From positions 248,001 to 312,000 of the forward strand of contig NZ_MVAD01000004.1 in NCBI RefSeq assembly GCF_002007115.1: DNA of 64,000 bases, written 5' to 3'. Position 1 is the stretch's first letter, and the number at the start of each line of letters is the position of its first letter. Position numbers and translations under genes: made by a program. The notes under the pieces were generated by a model, which saw only the letters and a program-made list of their open reading frames with translations, had not been told where the DNA came from and searched no databases. The stretch comes from Massilia sp. KIM. Lineage in GTDB: Bacteria > Pseudomonadota > Gammaproteobacteria > Burkholderiales > Burkholderiaceae_D. This document shows, piece after piece, positions 18,448-26,248 of this stretch.

Positions 18448-19218
18448 ATGGCGGATGTCATCCTGGAGACTCGGGACCTGAGCAAGGAATTCAAGGGATT
18501 CACGGCAGTCAGCAAGGTCAATCTGCAGGTAGAGCGCGGACATATCCACGCGCTGATCGGCCCCAACGGGGCCGGCAAGACGACCTGCTTCAACCTCCTC
18601 ACCAAGTTCCTCGTTCCGACTTCCGGACAGATTCTGTTCAACGGCAAGGACATCACGGCCGCCCGACCGGCCCAGATCGCCCGCATGGGGGTGATCCGCT
18701 CCTTCCAGATTTCCGCCGTCTTCCCCCACATGAGCGTGCTCGAGAACGTGCGCATCGGCCTGCAGCGCCGGCTCGGGACCAGCTTCCACTTCTGGCGCAG
18801 CGAACGCAGCCTGGACAGCCTGGACGCGCGCGCCATGGAACTGCTGGCCGAAGTGGGCCTGGAGCGCTTCGCCACCACGCTCACGGCCGACCTGCCTTAC
18901 GGGAGCAAGCGGGCGCTCGAAATCGCCACCACGCTGGCAATGGAGCCGGAACTGATGCTGCTGGACGAACCCACCCAGGGCATGGGGCATGAAGACGTGC
19001 ACCGCGTCACGGAGCTGATCAGGAAGGTGTCGAGCGGGCGCACCATCCTCATGGTGGAGCACAACATGCAGGTCGTGTCGGGCATCTGCGACCGCATCAC
19101 GGTGCTCCAGCGCGGCGCCGTGCTGGCCGAAGGCAGCTACGCCGAGGTGGCGCGCAATCCCCAGGTGATGGAGGCCTACATGGGCAGCGCCGACGGCCAG
19201 CTGCAGGGGGCGCACTGA
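18448..19218 (+). CDS. LivG-type ABC transporter ATP-binding protein
   Basis: A 256-residue ATPase of the branched-chain amino acid (HAAT) uptake family. Walker A is GPNGAGKTT (about residues 38-46), the signature region is the LivG-like LPYGSKRALEIA, and Walker B is LMLLDEPTQGM, followed by the switch His in VEHNM. The C-terminal RNPQVMEAYMG tail is typical of LivG proteins. The stop overlaps the next start (ATGA), so it is translationally coupled to the second ATPase. The substrate set by the binding protein at 19946 is unknown. Confidence 0.95.
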   Translation: MADVILETRDLSKEFKGFTAVSKVNLQVERGHIHALIGPNGAGKTTCFNLLTKFLVPTSGQILFNGKDITAARPAQIARMGVIRSFQISAVFPHMSVLENVRIGLQRRLGTSFHFWRSERSLDSLDARAMELLAEVGLERFATTLTADLPYGSKRALEIATTLAMEPELMLLDEPTQGMGHEDVHRVTELIRKVSSGRTILMVEHNMQVVSGICDRITVLQRGAVLAEGSYAEVARNPQVMEAYMGSADGQLQGAH

Positions 19219-19925
19219 TGGCGGCCGCCCTCGAGATCCGCGACCTGCACGCCTGGTACGGCGAATCGCACATCCTGCACGGCGTCGACCTGGGGGTGAA
19301 CACGGGCGAAGTCGTCACCCTGCTGGGCCGCAACGGCGCCGGCCGCACCACGCTGCTGCGCGCCATCATGGGCCTGACCGGGCGCCGCAGCGGCTCGATC
19401 CGCGTCCATGGTACGGAGGCGATCGCCCTGCCGACCCACCGCATCGCCCACCTCGGCATCGGCTACTGCCCGGAAGAGCGGGGCATTTTTTCCTCGCTCT
19501 CGGCCGAGGAGAACCTGCTGCTGCCGCCGCGCCTGAAGAGCGCGGAAGGGGGCATGACGCTGGACGAGATCTACACGATGTTCCCCAACCTCTACGAGCG
19601 CCGCCACAGCCAGGGCACGCGCCTGTCGGGCGGGGAGCAGCAGATGCTGGCGGTGGCGCGCATCCTGCGCACCGGCGCGCGCCTGCTGCTGCTGGACGAG
19701 ATATCGGAAGGCCTGGCGCCAGTGATCGTGCAAAGCCTGGCGCGCATGATCACCACGCTTAAGGCCAAGGGCTACACCATCGTCATGGTGGAACAGAACT
19801 TCCGCTTCGCCGCCCCGCTGGCGGACCGCTTTTACGTCATCGAGCACGGCCAGGTGGTGGAAACCATCGCCGCGCCCGAACTGGACACCAGGATGCCGGT
19901 GCTGACCGAGCTCCTGGGGGTATGA
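19218..19925 (+). CDS. LivF-type ABC transporter ATP-binding protein with variant Walker A
   Basis: A 235-residue second ATPase of the HAAT transporter. It has the LivF features LSGGEQQMLAVARIL (signature) and LLLLDEISEGL (Walker B), and the switch His is replaced by Gln in VEQNF as is usual in this subfamily. The Walker A reads GRNGAGRTT, so the invariant Lys (position 43) is Arg. I recall this change in other betaproteobacterial LivF proteins, so it may be a subfamily trait and not a loss of function. It overlaps the preceding gene by one base and lies 20 bases before the binding protein. Confidence 0.94.
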   Translation: MAAALEIRDLHAWYGESHILHGVDLGVNTGEVVTLLGRNGAGRTTLLRAIMGLTGRRSGSIRVHGTEAIALPTHRIAHLGIGYCPEERGIFSSLSAEENLLLPPRLKSAEGGMTLDEIYTMFPNLYERRHSQGTRLSGGEQQMLAVARILRTGARLLLLDEISEGLAPVIVQSLARMITTLKAKGYTIVMVEQNFRFAAPLADRFYVIEHGQVVETIAAPELDTRMPVLTELLGV

Positions 19926-19945
19926 CTCACGATAACGGAGACCAC

Positions 19946-21154
19946 ATGAAACGACGCGCACTCACCCTCGTCCTCGCCGGCGCCTTCGCGGCCGGCGCGA
20001 CCCTGCCATCCCACGCCCAGATCTCGGGCGACGTGATCAAGATCGGCTTCATCAGCGACCTCTCGGGCGTGTATTCGGACATCGACGGCAACGGCGGCGC
20101 CGAGGCGATCCGCATGGCGATCGCCGACGCCGGCGGGGCGGTCAATGGCAAGAAGATCCAGCTGCTGGTGGCCGACCACCAGAACAAGCCCGACATCGCG
20201 GCCTCGAAGGCGCGCGAATGGTTCGACCAGCAGGGCGTCGACCTGCTCATCGGCGGCACCAATTCCGGCGCCAGCCTGGCGATGGCCAAGGTGGCGGCGG
20301 AGAAGAAGAAGGTCTTCATCGCGATCGGCTCGGGCACCGCCCAGCTGACCAACGAGCAGTGCACGCCCTACACCGTGCACTACGCCTACGACACCGTGGC
20401 GCTGGCGCGCGGCACCGGCGCGACCATGATCAAGCAGGGCGGCAAGTCCTGGTACTTCCTGACCGCCGATTACGCTTTCGGCCAGTCGCTCGAGAAGGAC
20501 ACCGCCGACGTGGTCAAGGCCAACGGCGGCACCGTGGTGGGCAGCGTCAAGCACCCGCTGTCGGCCTCGGACTTCTCGTCCTTCCTGCTGCAGGCCCAGT
20601 CGTCCAAGGCCCAGGTGCTGGGGTTGGCGAACGCCGGCGGCGACACGATCAACGCGGTCAAGGCGGCCAATGAATTCGGCCTGTCCAAGAAGATGAAACT
20701 GGCCGGCCTGCTGGTCTTCATCAACGACGTGCACACCCTGGGCCTGAACACGACCCAGGGCATGTACCTGACCGACGGCTGGTACTGGGACATGAACGCC
20801 GACACGCGCGCTTGGTCGAAGCGCTACTTCGCCAAGATGAAGAAGCAGCCCTCGATGCTGCAGGCGGGCGATTACTCGGCCGTGAACCAGTTCCTGAACG
20901 CGGTGAAGGCCACCGGCACCGACAACGCCGACAAGGTGATCGCCCACATGAAGAAGACGCCGATCAACGACATGTTCGCCAAGAACGGCGTGATCCGCCC
21001 GGACGGCCGCATGGTCTACGACATGTACCTGATGCAGGTGAAGAAGCCGTCGGAATCGAAGTACCCCTGGGACTACTACAAGGTCGTCGCCACCATCCCC
21101 GGCGACCAGGCCTACACCAAAAAAGCCGAAACCAAGTGCTCCTTGTGGAAATGA
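19946..21154 (+). CDS. ABC transporter periplasmic substrate-binding protein (Leu/Ile/Val-binding family)
   Basis: A 402-residue type I periplasmic binding protein (Peripla_BP_6). The signal peptide is clear: MKRR, a hydrophobic core, and SHAQ at about residues 22-25. The mature protein begins with the family strand VIKIGFISDLSGVYSDIDG, followed by QLLVADHQNKPDIA and FLTADYAFGQS. The ATG at 19946 has GGAG 6 bases upstream; an upstream frame from 19922 would add residues before the signal peptide. This gene sets the substrate of the transporter, which is not deducible; close relatives bind amino acids, amides, urea or aromatic acids. Confidence 0.95.
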   Translation: MKRRALTLVLAGAFAAGATLPSHAQISGDVIKIGFISDLSGVYSDIDGNGGAEAIRMAIADAGGAVNGKKIQLLVADHQNKPDIAASKAREWFDQQGVDLLIGGTNSGASLAMAKVAAEKKKVFIAIGSGTAQLTNEQCTPYTVHYAYDTVALARGTGATMIKQGGKSWYFLTADYAFGQSLEKDTADVVKANGGTVVGSVKHPLSASDFSSFLLQAQSSKAQVLGLANAGGDTINAVKAANEFGLSKKMKLAGLLVFINDVHTLGLNTTQGMYLTDGWYWDMNADTRAWSKRYFAKMKKQPSMLQAGDYSAVNQFLNAVKATGTDNADKVIAHMKKTPINDMFAKNGVIRPDGRMVYDMYLMQVKKPSESKYPWDYYKVVATIPGDQAYTKKAETKCSLWK

Positions 21155-21192
21155 GCGCCTGGCAGCGCCTTCGATAAGCGTTAGCCAAAAAA

Positions 21193-21238
21193 CCGTCGTC
21201 CCGGCGAAGGCCTCGGCGGCCCCGCCGGGATCCAAGTT
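21193..21238. repeat. single REP element
   Basis: One arm of the REP family found elsewhere in the window: CGTCGTCCCGGCG, a loop, CGCCGGGATCCAAGTT. It is the long-loop form with GGCCTCGGCGGCC. It sits between the binding-protein gene and the permease gene of one operon. Confidence 0.75.
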
Positions 21239-21272
21239 CCGTCGATCCTCCCGGAACCCAGCAAAGCGACCC

Positions 21273-22157
21273 ATGGACATCTTCGGCATCCCCCACCAAG
21301 CCCTGCTCAGCCAACTCCTGCTCGGCCTGGTCAACGGCTCCTTCTACGCCATGCTCTCCCTGGGCCTGGCCGTGATCTTCGGCCTGCTCAACGTCATCAA
21401 CTTCTCCCACGGCGCCCTGTACATGGTCGGCGCCTTCACCGCCTACATCGGCGCCACCAGCTTCGGCCTGAACTACTGGGCCATGCTTCTGATCGCCCCG
21501 CTGCTGGTCGGCCTGTTCGGCATCCTGATCGAACGCTCCATGCTGCGCTGGCTGTACAAGCTCGACCACCTCTACGGCCTGCTGCTCACCTTCGGCATCA
21601 CCCTGCTGCTGGAAGGCGTGTTCCGCTCCTTCTTCGGCGTCTCCGGCCAGACCCTGGACGTGCCCGAGCAACTGACCGGCGCCACCGACCTGGGCTTCAT
21701 GATCCTGCCGAACTACCGCGCCTGGGTGGTCGCCGCTTCGGTCGTGGTCTGCCTCTCGACCTGGTTCGTGATCGAGAAGACCCGCCTGGGCGCCTACCTG
21801 CGCGCCGGCACCGAGAACCCGCGCCTGGTCGAGGCCTTCGGCGTCAACGTGCCGCTGATGGTCACGCTCACCTATGGCTTCGGCGTGGCGCTGGCGGGCT
21901 TCGCCGGCGTGCTGGCCGCGCCCGTGATCAACGTGACGCCCCTGATGGGATCGAACCTGATCATCGTGGTCTTCGCGGTGGTCGTGATCGGCGGCATGGG
22001 CTCGATCCTGGGTTCCATCCTCACCGGCCTGGCGCTGGGCGTGATCGAGGGCCTGACCCGCGTGTTCTACCCGGAAGGTTCGGAAGTGGTGGTCTTCGTC
22101 GTGATGGTCATCGTGCTGCTGCTGCGCCCGGCCGGGCTGTTCGGCAAAGAGAAATAG
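21273..22157 (+). CDS. LivH-type ABC transporter permease
   Basis: A 294-residue inner-membrane permease with about eight hydrophobic helices. It has the family start (LLLGLVNGSFYAMLSLGLAVIFGLLNVINFSHG) and the conserved cytoplasmic loop MVTLTYGFGVALAGFAGVLAAP. GGMGSILGSILTGLALG follows near the end. It pairs with the LivM-type permease 10 bases downstream. A REP element lies just upstream, so read-through from the binding-protein gene may be reduced. Confidence 0.94.
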   Translation: MDIFGIPHQALLSQLLLGLVNGSFYAMLSLGLAVIFGLLNVINFSHGALYMVGAFTAYIGATSFGLNYWAMLLIAPLLVGLFGILIERSMLRWLYKLDHLYGLLLTFGITLLLEGVFRSFFGVSGQTLDVPEQLTGATDLGFMILPNYRAWVVAASVVVCLSTWFVIEKTRLGAYLRAGTENPRLVEAFGVNVPLMVTLTYGFGVALAGFAGVLAAPVINVTPLMGSNLIIVVFAVVVIGGMGSILGSILTGLALGVIEGLTRVFYPEGSEVVVFVVMVIVLLLRPAGLFGKEK

Positions 22158-22167
22158 GAGGGCGCCC

Positions 22168-23148
22168 GTGAACAAGAAAACTGCTTACCTGATCGTTCTG
22201 GCCTTGGCCTTGGCGCTGGCCGCGCCCTTCCTGGCCTATCCGGTGTTCCTGATGAAGCTCCTGTGCTTCGCCCTGTTCGCCTGCGCCTTCAACCTCCTGA
22301 TCGGCTTCACCGGCCTGCTCTCGTTCGGCCACGCGGCCTTCTTCGGCGCGGCCGGCTACACCACCGGCCACCTGCTGGCCGTGGCCGGCCTACCGACGCC
22401 GGTCGGCATCCTGCTCGGCGTGCTGGCCAGCGGTGTGCTCGGCCTGGTGATCGGCGCGCTTGCGATCCGCCGCCAGGGCATCTACTTCTCGATGATCACG
22501 CTGGCGCTGGCCCAGATGGTCTATTTCGCCGCCCTGCGCGCGCCCTTCACCCACGGCGAGGACGGCCTGCAGGGCGTGCCGCGCGGGACGCTGCTGGGCC
22601 TGGACCTGTCGAACGACCTGGCGATGTACTACGTGGTGCTGGCCATTTTCGTCGCCGGTTTCGCGCTCATCGTGCGCACCGTGCATTCGCCCTTCGGCCA
22701 GGTGCTCAAGGCGATCAAGGAGAATGAGGCGAGGGCGGTCTCGCTGGGCTACGAGGTGGACCGCTACAAGCTGCTGGCCTTCGTCCTGTCCGCCGCCCTG
22801 GCAGGGCTCGCAGGAGCCACCAAAACGGTCGTCCTGGGCTTCGAGACGCTTACCGACGTCCACTGGACCATGTCGGGCCTGGTGGTCCTCATGACCCTCG
22901 TAGGGGGCATGGGAACGATGGCCGGGCCCATCCTCGGCGCCTTCCTGGTGGTGGCGCTGGAAAACAAGCTGGGCGACCTCGGCGCCTGGCTGGCGGAGTC
23001 GCTCGGCATCGCCTGGTTCGGGACCCTGGGCGAGTCGGTGGGCATGGTGACCGGCCTGATCTTCATTGTCTGCGTTCTCTTGTTCCGGCGTGGTATTGTT
23101 GGGGAAATTGGTGTGCTGCTAGGAAGGAGCTCAAAAGCAAGTTCCTGA
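22168..23148 (+). CDS. LivM-type ABC transporter permease
   Basis: A 326-residue second permease of the HAAT transporter with about nine hydrophobic helices. It shows the LivM motifs NLLIGFTGLLSFGHAAFFG, RRQGIYFSMITLALAQM and the coupling loop AIKENEARAVSLGYEVDRYK. The GTG start at 22168 has AGGAGGG upstream at 22157-22163, which decides the start. It is followed 33 bases later by the hydrolase gene. Confidence 0.94.
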   Translation: MNKKTAYLIVLALALALAAPFLAYPVFLMKLLCFALFACAFNLLIGFTGLLSFGHAAFFGAAGYTTGHLLAVAGLPTPVGILLGVLASGVLGLVIGALAIRRQGIYFSMITLALAQMVYFAALRAPFTHGEDGLQGVPRGTLLGLDLSNDLAMYYVVLAIFVAGFALIVRTVHSPFGQVLKAIKENEARAVSLGYEVDRYKLLAFVLSAALAGLAGATKTVVLGFETLTDVHWTMSGLVVLMTLVGGMGTMAGPILGAFLVVALENKLGDLGAWLAESLGIAWFGTLGESVGMVTGLIFIVCVLLFRRGIVGEIGVLLGRSSKASS

Positions 23149-23181
23149 CGAGCGGACACGTTTGCCTGCGTCGGAGGGAGC

Positions 23182-24021
23182 ATGAGCGTCGAATCGCACT
23201 ATGCCGTCGTCAACGGCCTCACCATGCACTATGTGAGCATGGGCGAGGGCCCGCCCGTCTTCCTGCTGCACGGTTTTCCGGATACCCACGAGATCTGGCG
23301 CAAGCAGATCCCGGCCCTGGCGGCGGCCGGCATGCGCGTCATCGCTCCCGACCTGCGCGGCTACGGCAAGACCGATGCACCGACCAGCACCGGTGCCTAC
23401 GCCATCGAATTCCTGTGCGCCGACGTGATCGGCTTGATGGACGCGCTCGGCATCGAGAAGGCGGCCGTGGTCGGCCACGACTGGGGCGGCCTCGTCGGCT
23501 GGCAGCTGTGCATGGACGCGCCGCAGCGCGTCGAGCGCTTCGCCGCCTTGTCCACAGGTCATCCCGCCGCCATCGCCCACGCTGGCGCAGCCCAGCGGAT
23601 GCGCTTCTGGTACATCCTGGGCTTCATGATGCCGGTGGTGGCCGAGCACGCGATCAAGGCCAGGGACTGGTACTTCCTGCGCCAGATGACCCGCAACAGG
23701 GAGCAGCAGGCTATCTGGCGCAAGGCGCTGGAGCCGGAAGGGCGCCTGACCGCGGCGCTCAACTACTACCGCGCCAACCTCAAGCTGGGTTCGCCGCGCC
23801 GCTGGCATCCGGTCGAGGTGCCGGTGATGGGCGTGTGGAGCGACCGCGATCCGGCGCTCGGCGAAAAGCAGATGCTGGATTCGGCCGAGCACTGCCAGGC
23901 CGGGTTCCGCTATGAGCGCCTGAGCGGGGCAGGGCACTGGATGCAGCTTTCGGCCACCGATCGCCTCAACGCCCTGCTGATCGATTTCCTTACCAGCGCG
24001 CCCTACAAGGCGGCGGCGTAG
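23182..24021 (+). CDS. alpha/beta hydrolase, epoxide hydrolase-like
   Basis: A 279-residue alpha/beta hydrolase. It carries HGFPDTHEIWRKQIPALA (oxyanion region), PDLRGYGKTDAP and the nucleophile elbow GHDWGG. The nucleophile is Asp, as in epoxide hydrolases and haloalkane dehalogenases and unlike esterases. The charge-relay Asp/Asn region (WSDRDPAL) and the final His (GAGHWMQ) are present. A strong GGAGGGAG precedes the ATG. The gene follows the ABC permeases directly, which suggests that the imported compound or a product is an epoxide or ester. That is inference. Confidence 0.88.
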   Translation: MSVESHYAVVNGLTMHYVSMGEGPPVFLLHGFPDTHEIWRKQIPALAAAGMRVIAPDLRGYGKTDAPTSTGAYAIEFLCADVIGLMDALGIEKAAVVGHDWGGLVGWQLCMDAPQRVERFAALSTGHPAAIAHAGAAQRMRFWYILGFMMPVVAEHAIKARDWYFLRQMTRNREQQAIWRKALEPEGRLTAALNYYRANLKLGSPRRWHPVEVPVMGVWSDRDPALGEKQMLDSAEHCQAGFRYERLSGAGHWMQLSATDRLNALLIDFLTSAPYKAAA

Positions 24022-25160
24022 ATCGCCCGCGCGTGCTCGCGCGTGACTTCGCGCGGGTTGTTGCCGAGCAGGCGGGTCTGGAGCATGGCGTCGTCGGCCA
24101 GGCGGTCGAGGTCGCTTTCCTCGATGCCGACCTGCCGCAACATCGTCTCGATCCCGGTCATCTTGGCGGTTTGTTGCGCCGCAACAATCAGCGCCCTCGC
24201 CCTCGCTTCGCTGCTGCCGCTCGCGTGCGGGACCACGATGCCGGCCAGTTCGGCATACGGCGCCTCGGCCTGCGGCAGGTTAAATTCGAGCACATGTGGC
24301 AGCACCAGGGAGTTGGACAGCCCATGCGGCACATGGAAGATGCCGCCGATGGGATAGGCCAGCGCGTGCACCGCTGCCACCGGGGCATTCGAGAAGGCCT
24401 GTCCGGCGAGACAGGCGCCAAGCAGCATCGCCTGCCGGACCTCGAGGTCCCGGCCGCGTTCGCAGGCCGGCAAGAGGTTGCGCGACAGCAGGCTCAAGGC
24501 TTCCCTGGCGAGCGCGTCGGACAGCGGGTTCTTCCTGTGCTTGCTCGTATAGGCTTCGATGGCGTGCACCATCGCGTCGATGCCGGTCGCGGCCGTCACT
24601 TTGGGCGGCAGGCCGAGGGTCAGGGTGGCGTCGAGGATGGCAAGGTCCGCGTAGAGCTGGGGTGCGACGACGCCCATCTTGGTGGTCGCGCCGGTGGTGA
24701 CGATGGCGATGTTGGTCACCTCGGAACCGGTGCCGGCGGTGGTCGGCACCTGGACCAAGGGCAAGCGCCCGCCGACGACCTTGCCGATGCCGTAGATGTC
24801 GGCCAGGGCCTGCGCGCCGCCGGTCAGCACGGCGACGAGCTTGGCGACGTCCATCGAACTGCCGCCGCCAAAGCCGATGACGAGGTCGGCCTCATGGCGG
24901 CGCGCCGCCTCGACCGCGTCAAGCACGACCAGTTCTGGAGGATCGGCGACCACGTCCGACCAGACTGCCGGCTGCATGCCGCACGCCGCCATGTCCTGCC
25001 GTGCCGGTTCGATCAGGCCGGTGCGCAGGAAGCCGGGGTCGGTCACGATCAGCGGACGTCGCGCATGCGGGAAACGCTCGGCCAGCACCCTGCCGAGCTT
25101 CGAGGCAAGGCCGGCTTCGGACAGGATGCTGGCGACGGTCTGGAAGGCGAAGGCGGTCAT
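24003..25160 (-). CDS. iron-containing alcohol dehydrogenase
   Basis: A 385-residue group III alcohol dehydrogenase. It has the nucleotide-binding GGGSSMDVAKLVAVL, the central VPTTAGTGSEVTN, and the metal-ligand region AVHALAYPIGGIFHVPHG. The lengths between these match the family. It oxidises or reduces an alcohol/aldehyde with NAD(P). The 3' end overlaps the hydrolase gene by 19 bases, so it is convergent with the transporter operon. With the GMC dehydrogenase it gives the locus two unrelated alcohol-oxidising enzymes. Confidence 0.95.
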   Translation of the reverse strand: MTAFAFQTVASILSEAGLASKLGRVLAERFPHARRPLIVTDPGFLRTGLIEPARQDMAACGMQPAVWSDVVADPPELVVLDAVEAARRHEADLVIGFGGGSSMDVAKLVAVLTGGAQALADIYGIGKVVGGRLPLVQVPTTAGTGSEVTNIAIVTTGATTKMGVVAPQLYADLAILDATLTLGLPPKVTAATGIDAMVHAIEAYTSKHRKNPLSDALAREALSLLSRNLLPACERGRDLEVRQAMLLGACLAGQAFSNAPVAAVHALAYPIGGIFHVPHGLSNSLVLPHVLEFNLPQAEAPYAELAGIVVPHASGSSEARARALIVAAQQTAKMTGIETMLRQVGIEESDLDRLADDAMLQTRLLGNNPREVTREHARAIYAAAL

Positions 25161-25285
25161 GCTGGTCTCCTCATGGCGTGATTGGTCTAGCTTACCGCAT
25201 TCAGTTTTCCGCCGACAGTGCGGGTTGCATCTGGGAAGTTAGCTTGCCGTACAATTCACGGTCTGCACTCATCCGAAAGTTCCCC

Positions 25286-26056
25286 ATGATCGACTTTGTG
25301 TGGCTCGGTGGCGCTGCCTTTGCCGCCGGCCTGGTCGACGCCGTTGTCGGCGGCGGCGGCCTGATCCAGATTCCTGCCATGTTTTCGCTGCTGCCGAGGG
25401 AGGCGCCCGCCACCCTGCTGGGCACCAACAAGTTTGCCGCGATCTTCGGCACCGGGTCGGCGGCCCTCAATTACGCGCGCCGTGTGCGGGTGGCCTGGAG
25501 CACGGCGGCGCCGGCGGCGATCGCTGCCTTCGCCCTCTCCTTTGCCGGCGCATGGACCGTCACGCGTGTCCCTGCAGACTTTGTACGTACACTCTTGCCC
25601 TTCATCTTGGTTGCGGTTGCTGTCTACACTTTCAGGAAGAAGGACCTGGGTGCGGTGCACGCACCTGTGCACAGCGGCTTGGCGGAGCGGTACTGGGCGA
25701 TCGGTATTGGCGCCGCCATCGGTTTCTATGATGGCTTCTTCGGTCCGGGCACCGGCAGTTTCCTGATCTTCCTCTTCGTTCGCTTCTTCGGGTTCGACTT
25801 CCTGAGTGCCTCGGCCGCCGCCAAGATCGTCAACGTGGCCTGCAATCTCTCCGCCCTGATGTGGTTCGGCTATAGCGGTCACATCCTGTGGCAGATCGGT
25901 TTGCTCATGGCTGGCTGCCAGATTGCCGGGTCGCTGGTGGGCACCAAGCTGGCGCTGAAGCACGGCAGCGGCTTCGTTCGCAAGCTCTTCCTGTTCGTCG
26001 TGAGCGCGCTGATCTTGAAGACGGCTTACGATGCCTTCACCAAGCTAGGCTGGTAG
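25286..26056 (+). CDS. TSUP family transporter (TauE/SafE-like)
   Basis: A 256-residue inner-membrane protein with about eight hydrophobic helices. It has the family repeats FAAGLVDAVVGGGGLIQIPAM near the N-terminus and GFYDGFFGPGTGSFLIFLFV in the second half. Family members move sulfite, sulfoacetate or other small anions; nothing here names the substrate. The ATG at 25286 starts the protein at the first helix, so the upstream in-frame extension is rejected. It is followed at once by a parS site and a terminator. Confidence 0.92.
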   Translation: MIDFVWLGGAAFAAGLVDAVVGGGGLIQIPAMFSLLPREAPATLLGTNKFAAIFGTGSAALNYARRVRVAWSTAAPAAIAAFALSFAGAWTVTRVPADFVRTLLPFILVAVAVYTFRKKDLGAVHAPVHSGLAERYWAIGIGAAIGFYDGFFGPGTGSFLIFLFVRFFGFDFLSASAAAKIVNVACNLSALMWFGYSGHILWQIGLLMAGCQIAGSLVGTKLALKHGSGFVRKLFLFVVSALILKTAYDAFTKLGW

Positions 26057-26061
26057 AAGTC

Positions 26062-26077
26062 TGTTCCACGTGAAACA
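26062..26077. promoter_or_regulatory. parS site 1 (ParB-binding centromere)
   Basis: TGTTCCACGTGAAACA is a perfect match to the bacterial parS consensus TGTTNCACGTGAAACA. It lies 6 bases after the TSUP stop. Confidence 0.92.
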
Positions 26078-26080
26078 AAA

Positions 26081-26104
26081 CCGGGCCGACACCCCGGCTT
26101 TTTT
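26081..26104 (+). terminator. intrinsic terminator of the TSUP gene
   Basis: A 5-bp GC stem (CCGGG at 26081-26085 with CCCGG at 26093-26097) is followed by a run of T residues (26099-26104). It sits between parS sites 1 and 2. Confidence 0.7.
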
Positions 26105-26106
26105 AT

Positions 26107-26122
26107 TGTTTCACGTGGAACC
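26107..26122. promoter_or_regulatory. parS site 2, one base from consensus
   Basis: TGTTTCACGTGGAACC matches parS except for the final base. The core GTTTCACGTGGAAC is intact. Confidence 0.8.
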
Positions 26123-26144
26123 ATGTCGGCATACAGCTGAGCAC

Positions 26145-26160
26145 TGTTTCACGTGAAACA
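26145..26160. promoter_or_regulatory. parS site 3
   Basis: TGTTTCACGTGAAACA is a perfect 16-base palindrome and perfect parS. It lies 89 bases before the mnmG start. Confidence 0.93.
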
Positions 26161-26248
26161 AAATTCGTCGTTTTCCGGATCCATCGAGAGTCTGCCGAGA
26201 AAAAAGAATCTATAATCGCGCATTAGCCTTCCTCGCATTACTCCCATC

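Noticed and set aside
23559..23762. Antisense frames inside the hydrolase gene and similar short shadows elsewhere
   Set aside because: They overlap well-supported genes and have no independent evidence.
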